Shown here: piece after piece, positions 46,543 to 54,212 of the stretch | How the letters are laid out: each line of letters begins with the position of its first letter | Numbering within the stretch: position 1 is the first letter of the stretch | DNA from: Flavobacteriales bacterium | Lineage (GTDB): Bacteria > Bacteroidota > Bacteroidia > Flavobacteriales_F > PHOS-HE28 | DNA: 64,000 nt | Direction of reading: 5' to 3' | Assembly (NCBI GenBank): GCA_030584065.1 | Contig: CP129489.1 | Location: forward strand, 1,016,640-1,080,639 | Position numbers and translations under genes: made by a program | The notes under the pieces: generated by a model | The model's input: only the letters and a program-made list of their open reading frames with translations | What the model was told of the DNA's origin: nothing | Databases searched by the model: none

Positions 46543-47339
46543 ATTACACCTTGTCGCACATCCCCGTACGGACGAAGCAGCCGCGCGATGAGGGACTTAC
46601 GATGGTGATGGATAAAGGCCTGTCCCTGCGGCAGGTGGACGACCTCATTGAAAGCAGCGGTGCGCTGATGGACCTGGTGAAGCTCGGCTTCGGGACGTCC
46701 TTCATCACCCCCAAGCTGAAGGAGAAGGTCAAGCGGTACCAAGATGCCGGAATCAGGGTCTACCTCGGAGGCACGCTCTTCGAGGCCTTCGTGGCGCGCG
46801 GTCAATACAAGGACTACCGCAAGCTGGTGGATCAGCTGAAGCTCGACACGGTGGAGGTCAGTGATGGGTCCATCAGCATGTCCGCCAAGGAGAAGTGTAA
46901 GTACATCAGCGAGCTGGCCAAGCACTTCACTGTGCTCAGCGAAGTGGGCAGCAAGGAGAGCGGCATCCTTATCAGCCCTTCGAAATGGGTGACCATGATG
47001 CGGTCCGAGCTCGACGCCGGCAGCTGGAAGGTCATTGCCGAGGCCCGCGAGAGCGGAACCGTCGGCATCTATCGGCCGAGCGGGCACGCCCATACCCAGC
47101 TGGTGAGCCGTATCCTGGCCAAGGTGGCGGCCAAGGACATCCTGTGGGAAGCGCCGCAGAAGTCGCAGCAGGTATGGTTCATCAAACAGCTGGGCGCCAA
47201 TGTGAATCTGGGCAACATCGCAAGCGACGAAGTGATTGCGTTGGAGACCCTCCGACTGGGCCTGCGCGGCGACACCTTCTTCCAATACCTGCCGGAATCC
47301 GTGGCGGAGAAGCTGCGACAGGTGAAGAGCGAGTCCTGA
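46539..47339 (+). CDS. Phosphosulfolactate synthase (ComA-family) protein
   Basis: The 266-residue TIM-barrel protein matches the ComA family. It shows DLVKLGFGTSFITPKLKEKV, AGIRVYLGGTLFEAFVARGQ, DTVEVSDGSISMSAKEKCKY and SEVGSKESGILISPSKWV. ComA adds sulfite to phosphoenolpyruvate to give (R)-phosphosulfolactate, the first step to coenzyme M in methanogens. In Bacteroidota, which do not make methane, the product may feed sulfonate metabolism, but the pathway is not shown by this window; none of the other coenzyme M genes (comB, comC) is nearby. Confidence 0.85.
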   Translation: MNYTLSHIPVRTKQPRDEGLTMVMDKGLSLRQVDDLIESSGALMDLVKLGFGTSFITPKLKEKVKRYQDAGIRVYLGGTLFEAFVARGQYKDYRKLVDQLKLDTVEVSDGSISMSAKEKCKYISELAKHFTVLSEVGSKESGILISPSKWVTMMRSELDAGSWKVIAEARESGTVGIYRPSGHAHTQLVSRILAKVAAKDILWEAPQKSQQVWFIKQLGANVNLGNIASDEVIALETLRLGLRGDTFFQYLPESVAEKLRQVKSES

Positions 47340-47397
47340 CTCCATGCACCGGCATCCCAATCCATCGGCCGGCTAAACCGGCCCGAAACGCATCCGA

Positions 47398-47712
47398 ATG
47401 AAGGAGATCACCTGCGAAGAGCTGAAACGCCTGCGTGCCGAGGGGACGCCCCATCAATTGATCGACGTCAGGGAGCCATACGAAGCCGAGGCCTGCGGCA
47501 TCGGCGGAACGCTCATTCCTATGGGCGAGGTGATCGAGCGCCGTGCTGAGATCCGCACGGATGTCCCGGTCATCCTGCATTGCCGCAGCGGCAATCGCGC
47601 GGCGGCGGTCATTCAAGCCCTCGAGTCGCGATACGGCTTCAGCGGCCTTCTCCACCTCAAGGGGGGCATCCAGGCGTGGTCAGCCGAGGTGGAAGCCCTC
47701 CATTGCGATTGA
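47398..47712 (+). CDS. Rhodanese-like sulfurtransferase
   Basis: The 104-residue single domain has LIDVREPYEAEACGIGGTLI, the active-site loop ILHCRSGNRA with the catalytic Cys, and HLKGGIQAW. It is cytoplasmic, with no signal peptide. It lies 58 nt after the ComA-type gene; a small palindromic hairpin (47367-47383, GGCCGG/CCGGCC) is between them. It is 2 nt before the DUF368 gene. Confidence 0.9.
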   Translation: MKEITCEELKRLRAEGTPHQLIDVREPYEAEACGIGGTLIPMGEVIERRAEIRTDVPVILHCRSGNRAAAVIQALESRYGFSGLLHLKGGIQAWSAEVEALHCD

Positions 47713-47714
47713 AC

Positions 47715-48680
47715 ATGGACCTGCGCTCACGCATCAAGCTCTACCTGAAAGGAATGGCCATGGGCGCTGCGGACGTGGTGCCCGGCGTTTCGGGCGGGAC
47801 CATCGCCTTCATCTCCGGCATCTATGAGGAACTCCTCTCCTCCATCCGGTCCATCGGTCCCGATACGCTGACCGTGCTTCGGCGGCAAGGGTTGAAGGCT
47901 GCCTGGCGGCAGGTGAACGGCGATTTCCTCCTCACCCTCGTGGCCGGCATCGGTACCAGCATCCTGCTCCTGGTGCGTCCCATCACCTGGGCGCTTCAGC
48001 ACGAGCCGGTGCTCATCTGGAGCTTCTTCTTCGGCCTGATCGCCGTGAGCGTGTGGCTGTGCGGGAAGCTGGTGAGGCAGTGGGGAACCGGCCCCGTCGT
48101 GGGAGGCATCATCGGCACGTCCATCGCGGTGGGCATCGGGCTCATGAGCGCTGGCACCGCGCCCGACAGCCTCCTCTTCTATTTCATCGCCGGTGCCATC
48201 GCCATCTGCGCCATGATCCTGCCCGGCATCAGCGGCTCCTTCATCCTGCTGCTCCTGGGCGCCTACCTGCCGGTGATGACCGCGCTGAAGACCTTGAACC
48301 TGCCGGTGATCGTGGTCTTCGCCGCCGGATGCCTCTTCGGGCTAGCCGCCTTCTCGCGCCTGCTCAACTGGATGTTCCAGCGCCACCACGACCTCACCGT
48401 CTCCACCCTTACAGGCTTCCTGCTGGGTTCGCTCACCATCATCTGGCCGTGGAAGGAGGTGGTGAGTACCCGCGTGGTGCATGCCGGCGGCCCCGATGAG
48501 CACTTGGAGCCCTTCCTCACGCGCAATGTCTGGCCAGGGGATTATGCCACGCTCACCGAGATTGACCGCCTGCTGGGTGTGACCGCGAAGGACCCGAACA
48601 TACTGGGAGCCGCCCTCCTTGCGTTGCTGGGCGCGGCGCTGCTCCTATTCCTGGAGCGCTTCGCACCGCCCCGCGCATGA
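47715..48680 (+). CDS. DUF368 membrane protein (undecaprenyl-phosphate translocase family)
   Basis: The 321-residue protein has about nine transmembrane helices and the two inverted-repeat signatures of DUF368: GMAMGAADVVPGVSGGTIAF near the start and AICAMILPGISGSFILLLLG in the middle. DUF368 proteins (PopT type) return the lipid carrier undecaprenyl phosphate across the inner membrane for cell-wall and polysaccharide synthesis. Its stop overlaps aroE (ATGA). Confidence 0.9.
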   Translation: MDLRSRIKLYLKGMAMGAADVVPGVSGGTIAFISGIYEELLSSIRSIGPDTLTVLRRQGLKAAWRQVNGDFLLTLVAGIGTSILLLVRPITWALQHEPVLIWSFFFGLIAVSVWLCGKLVRQWGTGPVVGGIIGTSIAVGIGLMSAGTAPDSLLFYFIAGAIAICAMILPGISGSFILLLLGAYLPVMTALKTLNLPVIVVFAAGCLFGLAAFSRLLNWMFQRHHDLTVSTLTGFLLGSLTIIWPWKEVVSTRVVHAGGPDEHLEPFLTRNVWPGDYATLTEIDRLLGVTAKDPNILGAALLALLGAALLLFLERFAPPRA

Positions 48681-49408
48681 TCCGGTACGGCCTCATCGGC
48701 AAGTCCCTCGCCCATTCCTTCAGCCAGCGCTGGTTCACGGAGAAGTTCGCCCGCGAGGGCCTTGCCCACCATCGCTACGACCTCTTCGAGCTCAGTTCCA
48801 TCGAGGAACTGCCGGTCCTGGTCCGGGATACGCCCGGGCTCCGCGGCCTGAATGTGACCATCCCGTACAAGCAGGCCGTTATTCCCCTGCTGCATGGCCT
48901 TGACCCGTTGGCGGCCGCCGTTGGCGCGGTGAACGCCATCCGCATCGAGGATGGCCGGCTCGTGGGCCGCAACACGGACGTGGCGGGATTCCGAAGCACG
49001 CTGCTTCCACTGCTGGGGGAGCGACGGCCGCGCGCCTTGGTGCTCGGCACCGGAGGTGCCAGCCGCGCGGTGGCGTATGTGCTCAAGGAACTGGGCATCA
49101 GGTTCAGGGCGGTGAGCCGGAGCGCACAGCGCGGCGACCTCACCTACGACCTGCTGGAGCCCATCGTGGTGGACGTGTGCAAGCTCATCATCAACGCCAC
49201 GCCGGTGGGCATGTACCCCGCAACGGAAGAACGGCCTGAACTGCCCTACGCGGCCATCGGCCCGGATCATGTCCTCATCGACCTGGTGTACAATCCGCCG
49301 GAGACCGCGTTCCTACGGGCGGGGCGTGCGCGCGGGGCAGTTACCGCCAATGGCCAAGCGATGCTGGAGGCGCAAGCCGAAGAGGCCTGGCGGTTCTGGA
49401 ATCCCTGA
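48677..49408 (+). CDS. aroE: Shikimate dehydrogenase
   Basis: The 243-residue protein has YGLIGKSLAHSFSQRWF, NVTIPYKQAV with the catalytic Lys, GAVNAI, GRNTDVAGF with the catalytic Asp, LGTGGASRAVAYVL as the NADP loop, and NATPVGMYP. It reduces 3-dehydroshikimate in aromatic amino-acid synthesis. It is slightly short (typical 260-290), as in other Bacteroidota. It ends 4 nt before the converging small gene. Confidence 0.96.
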   Translation: MIRYGLIGKSLAHSFSQRWFTEKFAREGLAHHRYDLFELSSIEELPVLVRDTPGLRGLNVTIPYKQAVIPLLHGLDPLAAAVGAVNAIRIEDGRLVGRNTDVAGFRSTLLPLLGERRPRALVLGTGGASRAVAYVLKELGIRFRAVSRSAQRGDLTYDLLEPIVVDVCKLIINATPVGMYPATEERPELPYAAIGPDHVLIDLVYNPPETAFLRAGRARGAVTANGQAMLEAQAEEAWRFWNP

Positions 49409-49412
49409 CCGG

Positions 49413-49673
49413 TCAGCCTTCGAGCCGCCGCGATTTCAGGTCCACGTATTCGCTCAGCACATGCGGATTGCGGGCCACCTCTATCCATTCCACCTGGTTC
49501 CAGCCCAGGCGTATCCATACCTCGCAGAAGAAGCCCGCCCCCCTATCGGGCCCCATGCGATAGAGGTGAACGCAGTGGCCGATATGCCTGCGGGATCCGA
49601 GGTGTTCGCCCTGCGCGCGTACGGCTTCGAGTCGCTGCCGGCGATTCAAGCGGATGAAGGCCTCCTCGGTCAT
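49413..49673 (-). CDS. Small conserved hypothetical protein
   Basis: The 86-residue protein contains FIRLNRRQRLEAVRAQGEHL, then HLYRMGPDRGAGFFCEVWIR, and ends in HVLSEYVDLKSR. This resembles a family of 65-90-residue proteins of unknown function found widely in Bacteroidota. Those begin with a short helix and end with the pattern VEVWYN...I...F....L..Y. No signal peptide or membrane span is present. Confidence 0.55.
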   Translation of the reverse strand: MTEEAFIRLNRRQRLEAVRAQGEHLGSRRHIGHCVHLYRMGPDRGAGFFCEVWIRLGWNQVEWIEVARNPHVLSEYVDLKSRRLEG

Positions 49674-49682
49674 GGCGAGGAT

Positions 49683-49844
49683 TCAGCGTGAGAGCGCGCG
49701 CACCACCATCACCCCGATGCAGAACAGGAAGAGCAGGATGCTGATGCGGTTGATCCCGTGCATGAAGCGCAGGTTGAAGTCGGCCTTGCTCTTACCGAGC
49801 AGGGTGGCGGGGTTCAGGTAATAGAGCAGCCGCTTGAGGAACAT
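49683..49844 (-). CDS. Small one-span membrane protein (DUF6728-like)
   Basis: The 53-residue protein has a basic amphipathic N-terminus (FLKRLLYYLNPATLLGKSKA), the stretch FNLRFMHGINRISI, and a single transmembrane helix (ILLFLFCIGVMVVRAL). The M-H-G-I-N-(R/K)-(I/L)-S-I core is, as I recall, typical of DUF6728-type proteins of Bacteroidota. The function is unknown. The ATG at 49844 was preferred; a longer frame to 49949 would overlap the TonB-receptor gene and adds random residues. Confidence 0.6.
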   Translation of the reverse strand: MFLKRLLYYLNPATLLGKSKADFNLRFMHGINRISILLFLFCIGVMVVRALSR

Positions 49845-49945
49845 GGGGTGAAGGTAGGTGGAGGGGTGACGTGGCTGAAGGGTTGGCAGGCGCCAATTCC
49901 GGAACCTCAACCCGCGTGGGCGCGGAACGGTTCGCTTCCCGGTCC

Positions 49946-52174
49946 TCAATCCAGCGTGAAGCGCAGCCCGAGGAACCAGCGTCGGCCCTGCAGGGGCGCG
50001 TACATGTACGAGGCGTCGAAGGTGTGGCCGTGCGGGTTCGCCACCTGGTCATCAACCGACCGATCGAAGGGGTCGAAGGGCCGCATCAACGGGTCCTGCG
50101 GCACGAAGTCGAGCACGTTCTTCGCCCCGCCGTAGAGCTCAAGACGATTGTTGAGGCGGTGCTTCACCTGCAGGTTGATCAGCGTATACCATGGCGAATA
50201 CGCCGGACGGAAGTCGTTGGGCTGCACCGGCAGGCGCATGGGGCCGTACCACTGGCCGGTCAGGTCGACGCTGAGGCGGCGCGGCAGCTCCTGGCTCAAC
50301 GCGAAAGTGCCCTGCCAGCCCGGCGCGAAGTACTGGTCCTCACGTTTGGCGCCCTCCACGGTGTGCACGTCCATCCACGTGGCTCCCGCATTGGCCCTGA
50401 AGCCGCGGCCAAGGCGTGCCTCCACATTGAGGCTGATGCCCTGCGCGATCCCGTGGCCGTCGAGGTTGCGGTACAGGATGAGGTCCGGGTCGGTGTCGTA
50501 GTCCGGCAGGATGCGGTTGCTGAAGCGCGTGAAGAAGAGGGAGGCGTCGAGGCCGATGGAGCGCATCTCCCCGGTCCACTTGCGGACGGCATTGAGCGTT
50601 GCGTTCCACGAGCGCTCGGGCAGCAGGTCCTCGGTGATTACCACCTTACGCGCGCCCGTGAGCGCCGCATGGTCCTCGGTGAAGAGGTTCACCACCCTGT
50701 AGCCCGTGCCCGCGTTCGCGCGCAGGGTGAACCGGCCGGAGGGCGCGAACTTGTACGCGAGACGCGGTGACTGCACCAGGCCATGGTCGCGATCGTGATC
50801 GAGGCGGTAACCCATGAGCAGTACGCTCCGGTCGGTAACCGACCACTCATCCTGCAGGAAGATCCCGGGCAACGGCCGCCGCTCGGGGCTGTTTCGTACC
50901 TGTGGTGCCTCGCCGATCGCGGTGGCCGGGGTGTTGTCATCATAAAAGGTGCTCCGGTACGCCAGGCCTGCGAGCATATGGTGCCGAGCGGCACGGCGGT
51001 GCCTCCAGTACAGCTGACCGAAGAACACGCGCTGCACGGCATCGTAGGGCGTGGTGCCATACCAGCTGTCCTGATGATGCCCGTTGGCCGAGACCTGCAG
51101 CATCACCTGCCCAGGTACCGGCAACTGATACTGGCCGATGAGTTCCCAGCGCCGCGTGGCGATGGTCTCGCCGTAGATGCTGTCGCCCCCGGCGAAGGCC
51201 GGTGCCCAGTCCATCTCCCCGCCCCAGCGGTCCTCACCCACCACGCGCATCGCTAGGCTGGCCAGCCGCTTGTCGGGACGCTGCAGGGTGAGCTTCTCGA
51301 AGATGGAGAACCGCTTCTGCAGGGTGATATCGGTGAAGCCGTCGCTGTTCTCGTCGCGCGCCTTGTCGTACAGGTAACTGTTGATGCCCGTGAGGCTGCG
51401 CAGCCTCCCCTTGCCGAGTGCGAAGCCCAGATCGGTGTGGTGCTCCTGCCACGAGGTGGTCATCAGGTCGATGCTGAGGCGCGGGGCCAGCACGGGGTCC
51501 TTGGTGATCACGTTGATGATGCCGCCCATGGCCTCGCTGCCATAGAGGGCGCTGCCCGGCCCCTTCACCACCTCCACGCGCTCGATGAGGCTGGTGGGGA
51601 TGCCGCTCAGCCCGTACACCGTGCTCAACCCGCTCACGATGGGCATGCCGTCGATGAGCACGAGGGTGTAAGGGCCCTCCATGCCGTTGATGTGTATATC
51701 GCCGGTGTTGCACACGCTGCAGTTCAGTTGGGGGCGCACGCCGTTCACCATCCCCACGGCATCGAGCAACGCAGGCCCCGGGTTCTTCCGGAAGAGCGCA
51801 GGCGTGATCACCTCCACGGGCACGGGGCTGGCATCGCGCGACACAGGGGCCATGGTACCGGACACCACCACCTCTTCCAGCTCCGCAGCCGCGGGTTCGA
51901 GCACGATCACCGCCGCCTCATCGGCCGCCTGCACCGTGAGCGAGCGCCTGCGGTAGCCCACCGCGCTCACCGCCAGGCGCACCGGGCCGCAGGGAAGCGC
52001 CTCCAACATGAAACGGCCCTGGGCATCGGCCGCCGTGCCGCGCGACCGGCCCTCCAGCGCGATGCTGGCGAAGGGCACCGGGCCCTCCGGGCCGCGCACC
52101 GTGCCGCGCACCGTGCATTGGCCCGATACCCACACCGGGATGAGGCAGGGAAGGAGGGCGGCCCACCGGAACAT
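49946..52174 (-). CDS. TonB-dependent outer-membrane receptor
   Basis: The 742-residue protein has a signal peptide (1-18, PCLIPVWVSGQ) and a carboxypeptidase-regulatory-like domain (about 19-100). The plug domain shows VEVITPALFRKNPGPALLDA, LVLIDGMPIVSGLSTVYGLS, then IERVEVVKGPGSALYGSEAM, and a 22-strand barrel follows, ending RFTLD. The plug has a close cysteine pair, CSVC, followed by NTGDIHINGMEGPY. It imports a large or scarce substrate powered by TonB. Because it shares an operator with a DtxR/MntR regulator and a ZIP transporter, a metal complex is the likely cargo (inference). Confidence 0.93.
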   Translation of the reverse strand: MFRWAALLPCLIPVWVSGQCTVRGTVRGPEGPVPFASIALEGRSRGTAADAQGRFMLEALPCGPVRLAVSAVGYRRRSLTVQAADEAAVIVLEPAAAELEEVVVSGTMAPVSRDASPVPVEVITPALFRKNPGPALLDAVGMVNGVRPQLNCSVCNTGDIHINGMEGPYTLVLIDGMPIVSGLSTVYGLSGIPTSLIERVEVVKGPGSALYGSEAMGGIINVITKDPVLAPRLSIDLMTTSWQEHHTDLGFALGKGRLRSLTGINSYLYDKARDENSDGFTDITLQKRFSIFEKLTLQRPDKRLASLAMRVVGEDRWGGEMDWAPAFAGGDSIYGETIATRRWELIGQYQLPVPGQVMLQVSANGHHQDSWYGTTPYDAVQRVFFGQLYWRHRRAARHHMLAGLAYRSTFYDDNTPATAIGEAPQVRNSPERRPLPGIFLQDEWSVTDRSVLLMGYRLDHDRDHGLVQSPRLAYKFAPSGRFTLRANAGTGYRVVNLFTEDHAALTGARKVVITEDLLPERSWNATLNAVRKWTGEMRSIGLDASLFFTRFSNRILPDYDTDPDLILYRNLDGHGIAQGISLNVEARLGRGFRANAGATWMDVHTVEGAKREDQYFAPGWQGTFALSQELPRRLSVDLTGQWYGPMRLPVQPNDFRPAYSPWYTLINLQVKHRLNNRLELYGGAKNVLDFVPQDPLMRPFDPFDRSVDDQVANPHGHTFDASYMYAPLQGRRWFLGLRFTLD

Positions 52175-52178
52175 GCGG

Positions 52179-52225
52179 CGAAGGTAATCCCATTTTTAGA
52201 CATATCTAATTTTCATATACCTTTG
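52179..52225. promoter_or_regulatory. Shared operator with divergent, leaderless-type promoters
   Basis: TTAGACATATCTAA (52196-52209) is a palindrome with half-sites TTAGA/TCTAA. It lies between TACCTTCG on the minus strand (52186-52179, receptor gene) and TACCTTTG on the plus strand (52218-52225, regulator gene). The -7 elements end 4 nt and 6 nt before their start codons, so transcription should start at the ATGs. The palindrome occupies the expected -33 zone of both promoters. It is therefore the predicted binding site of the adjacent DtxR/MntR-type regulator. Confidence 0.6.
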
Positions 52226-52231
52226 CGCCGC

Positions 52232-52888
52232 ATGCTCACCCGCAGCGAGGAGGACCACCTCAAGGCCGTGCACGCGCTCCTGCAGGAGGGGGACCGCGCG
52301 CTCACGAAGGACATCGCCGCGCGGCTGCGCACCAAGGCCAGCAGCGTCACCGACATGCTGAAGCGGCTGGCGGGGAAGAAGCTGCTGAGGCACGAGCCCT
52401 ACTACGGGGCGCGGCTCACCGCGACTGGCGAGGCCATCGCGCTGCAGCTGGTGCGCCGGCACCGCCTGTGGGAGACCTTCCTCGTGGAGCGGCTCGGCTT
52501 CGGCTGGGACGAGGTGCATGAGGTGGCCGAGCAGATGGAGCATGTGGCCAGCGAGCAGCTCATCGACAAGCTCGACGCGTACCTCGGCCATCCGGCCTTC
52601 GACCCGCACGGCGACCCCATACCGGACAGGCATGGCCGGATCCGCGCGCGCAAGACGGTGCGGCTCAGCAGCTGCGCGCAGGGCCGCACCGTGCGCATCG
52701 CGGCGGTGAGCGAGACCACGGATGGGCTGCTGCGGCTGCTCGACGCGAAGGGGCTCCGCATCGGCAGCGTGCTCACCATCCAGGACGTGCACGCCTATGA
52801 TGGCAGCATGGACGTGAAGCCCCGCAGCGGGGCCGCCTTCAGCCTCAGCAAGGATGTGAGCCATCACCTGCAAGTGGAACCCGCATGA
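52232..52888 (+). CDS. DtxR/MntR-family metal-dependent repressor
   Basis: The 218-residue protein has three domains. The first is a winged helix (1-70, TKDIAARLRTKASSVTDMLK). The second is a dimer/metal domain with RRHRLWETFLVERLG and EVAEQMEHV. The third is a C-terminal FeoA/SH3-like domain (TVRIAAVSETTDGLLRLLDA, GLRIGSVL). By alignment with Bacillus MntR, the ligands Asp8, the His of RRH, and Glu, Glu and His of EQMEH are kept, whereas MntR Glu11 is Lys here. Asp rather than Met at the first ligand points to manganese over iron. It probably controls its own operon and the divergent receptor. Confidence 0.9.
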   Translation: MLTRSEEDHLKAVHALLQEGDRALTKDIAARLRTKASSVTDMLKRLAGKKLLRHEPYYGARLTATGEAIALQLVRRHRLWETFLVERLGFGWDEVHEVAEQMEHVASEQLIDKLDAYLGHPAFDPHGDPIPDRHGRIRARKTVRLSSCAQGRTVRIAAVSETTDGLLRLLDAKGLRIGSVLTIQDVHAYDGSMDVKPRSGAAFSLSKDVSHHLQVEPA

Positions 52889-53706
52889 AGGACCTGCTCG
52901 ATTTCTTCCAGCGCATCGACCCGGTGCATGCCGCGGTGCTGGCCACCACCTTCACCTGGCTGGTCACCGCCTCCGGCGCCGCGGTGGTCTTCCTCTTCAA
53001 GGACCTGCCCCGCAAATGGCTCGATGGCATGCTGGGCTTCACCGGCGGCGTGATGATCGCCGCGAGCTACTGGAGCCTGCTCGCGCCCAGCATCGCTCTC
53101 AGCGAGCGCATGGGGCTCCTTCCCTGGCTCCCGCCGGCCATCGGCTTCGCGCTGGGCGCCCTCTTCATCTTCGTGCTGGACCGCTACGTGCCGCACCTGC
53201 ACATCAACTTCGACCCCAGCGCCAGCGAAGGCGTGCGCACCCAGTGGCGCCGCACCACGCTCCTCATCCTGGCCATCACGCTGCACAACATCCCTGAGGG
53301 CCTGGCCGTGGGCGTGCTCTTCGGCGGCGTGGCGGCGGGACTGCCGGAGGCCACCATCGGCGGCGCCGTGGCCCTGGCCATCGGCATCGGGCTGCAGAAC
53401 TTCCCCGAGGGCATCGCCGTGAGCATGCCGCTTCGGCGCATGGGCCTTTCCCGCAGGCGCAGCTTCTGGTACGGCCAGCTCAGCGCCATCGTGGAGCCCG
53501 TGGCGGGCTTCGTGGGGGCGGTGGCCGTCCTGCACATGCAGGTGGTGCTGCCCTACGCGCTGGCCTTCGCGGCGGGCGCCATGATCTATGTGGTGGTGGA
53601 GGAGGTGATCCCCGAGACGCAGCAGGACAGGCACACCGACCTCGCCACCCTGGGCTTCATCGGCGGCTTCATCGTGATGATGGTGCTCGATGTGGCGCTC
53701 GGCTGA
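52885..53706 (+). CDS. ZIP-family divalent metal transporter (ZupT-like)
   Basis: The 273-residue protein has eight predicted membrane helices. It carries the ZIP metal-site motifs LHNIPEGLAVG (helix 4) and GLQNFPEGIAVS (helix 5), plus VVEEVIPET in helix 7. ZIP proteins import zinc, iron or manganese across the inner membrane. Its start overlaps the stop of the MntR-like gene (ATGA), so regulator and transporter are made together. Confidence 0.93.
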   Translation: MKDLLDFFQRIDPVHAAVLATTFTWLVTASGAAVVFLFKDLPRKWLDGMLGFTGGVMIAASYWSLLAPSIALSERMGLLPWLPPAIGFALGALFIFVLDRYVPHLHINFDPSASEGVRTQWRRTTLLILAITLHNIPEGLAVGVLFGGVAAGLPEATIGGAVALAIGIGLQNFPEGIAVSMPLRRMGLSRRRSFWYGQLSAIVEPVAGFVGAVAVLHMQVVLPYALAFAAGAMIYVVVEEVIPETQQDRHTDLATLGFIGGFIVMMVLDVALG

Positions 53707-53717
53707 GCGCATCGGGC

Positions 53718-53758
53718 TAGCTTCGCGCCACCCGCGTGCCGGTTGCAGCCGGCAACCG
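53718..53758 (+). promoter_or_regulatory. smpB promoter element and leader hairpin
   Basis: TAGCTTCG (53718-53725) matches TAnnTTTG with one mismatch. A 7-bp hairpin CGGTTGC (53740-53746) / GCAACCG (53752-53758) follows and ends 7 nt before the smpB ATG. Confidence 0.35.
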
Positions 53759-53765
53759 CTCACCC

Positions 53766-54212
53766 ATGGCCGGCCAGCACATCGATATCAGGAACCGGAA
53801 AGCGGAGTTCGAGTACCACCTGCTCGACCGCTTCGAGTGCGGGCTGGTGCTCATGGGCAGCGAGATCAAGAGCATCCGTGCGGGCGGAGCGAGCATCAAC
53901 GAGGCGTTCTGCGTATTCGCCGGGGACGAGCTGGTGGTGCGGAACATGCAGGTGAACCCCTACGGCACGGCGGTGCATTACGTGCATGAGCCCAAGCGGG
54001 ACCGGAAGCTGCTGCTGCATCGCACGGAGCTCAACAAGCTGCGGCGCAAGCTCAAGGATGCCGGTATCACCATCGTTCCGGTGCGCCTCTTCATCAATGA
54101 GCGCGGCCTGGCCAAGCTGGAGGTGGCCCTCGCCAAGGGGAAGAAGGCCTTCGATAAGCGCGAGAGCATCAAGGCCCGCGATGTGAAGCGCGACCTGGAA
54201 CGCGAGGGCTGA
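53766..54212 (+). CDS. smpB: SsrA-binding protein SmpB
   Basis: The 148-residue protein has IDIRNRKAEFEYHLLDRFEC, GLVLMGSEIKSIRAGGASIN, RKLLLHRTELNKL, VPVRLFINERGLAKLEVALA, and the C-terminal basic tail KGKKAFDKRESIKARDVKRD. SmpB brings tmRNA to stalled ribosomes for trans-translation. The start follows the conserved N-terminus; an upstream ATG at 53736 would add ten non-conserved residues. It shares one base with the next gene (TGATG). Confidence 0.97.
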   Translation: MAGQHIDIRNRKAEFEYHLLDRFECGLVLMGSEIKSIRAGGASINEAFCVFAGDELVVRNMQVNPYGTAVHYVHEPKRDRKLLLHRTELNKLRRKLKDAGITIVPVRLFINERGLAKLEVALAKGKKAFDKRESIKARDVKRDLEREG

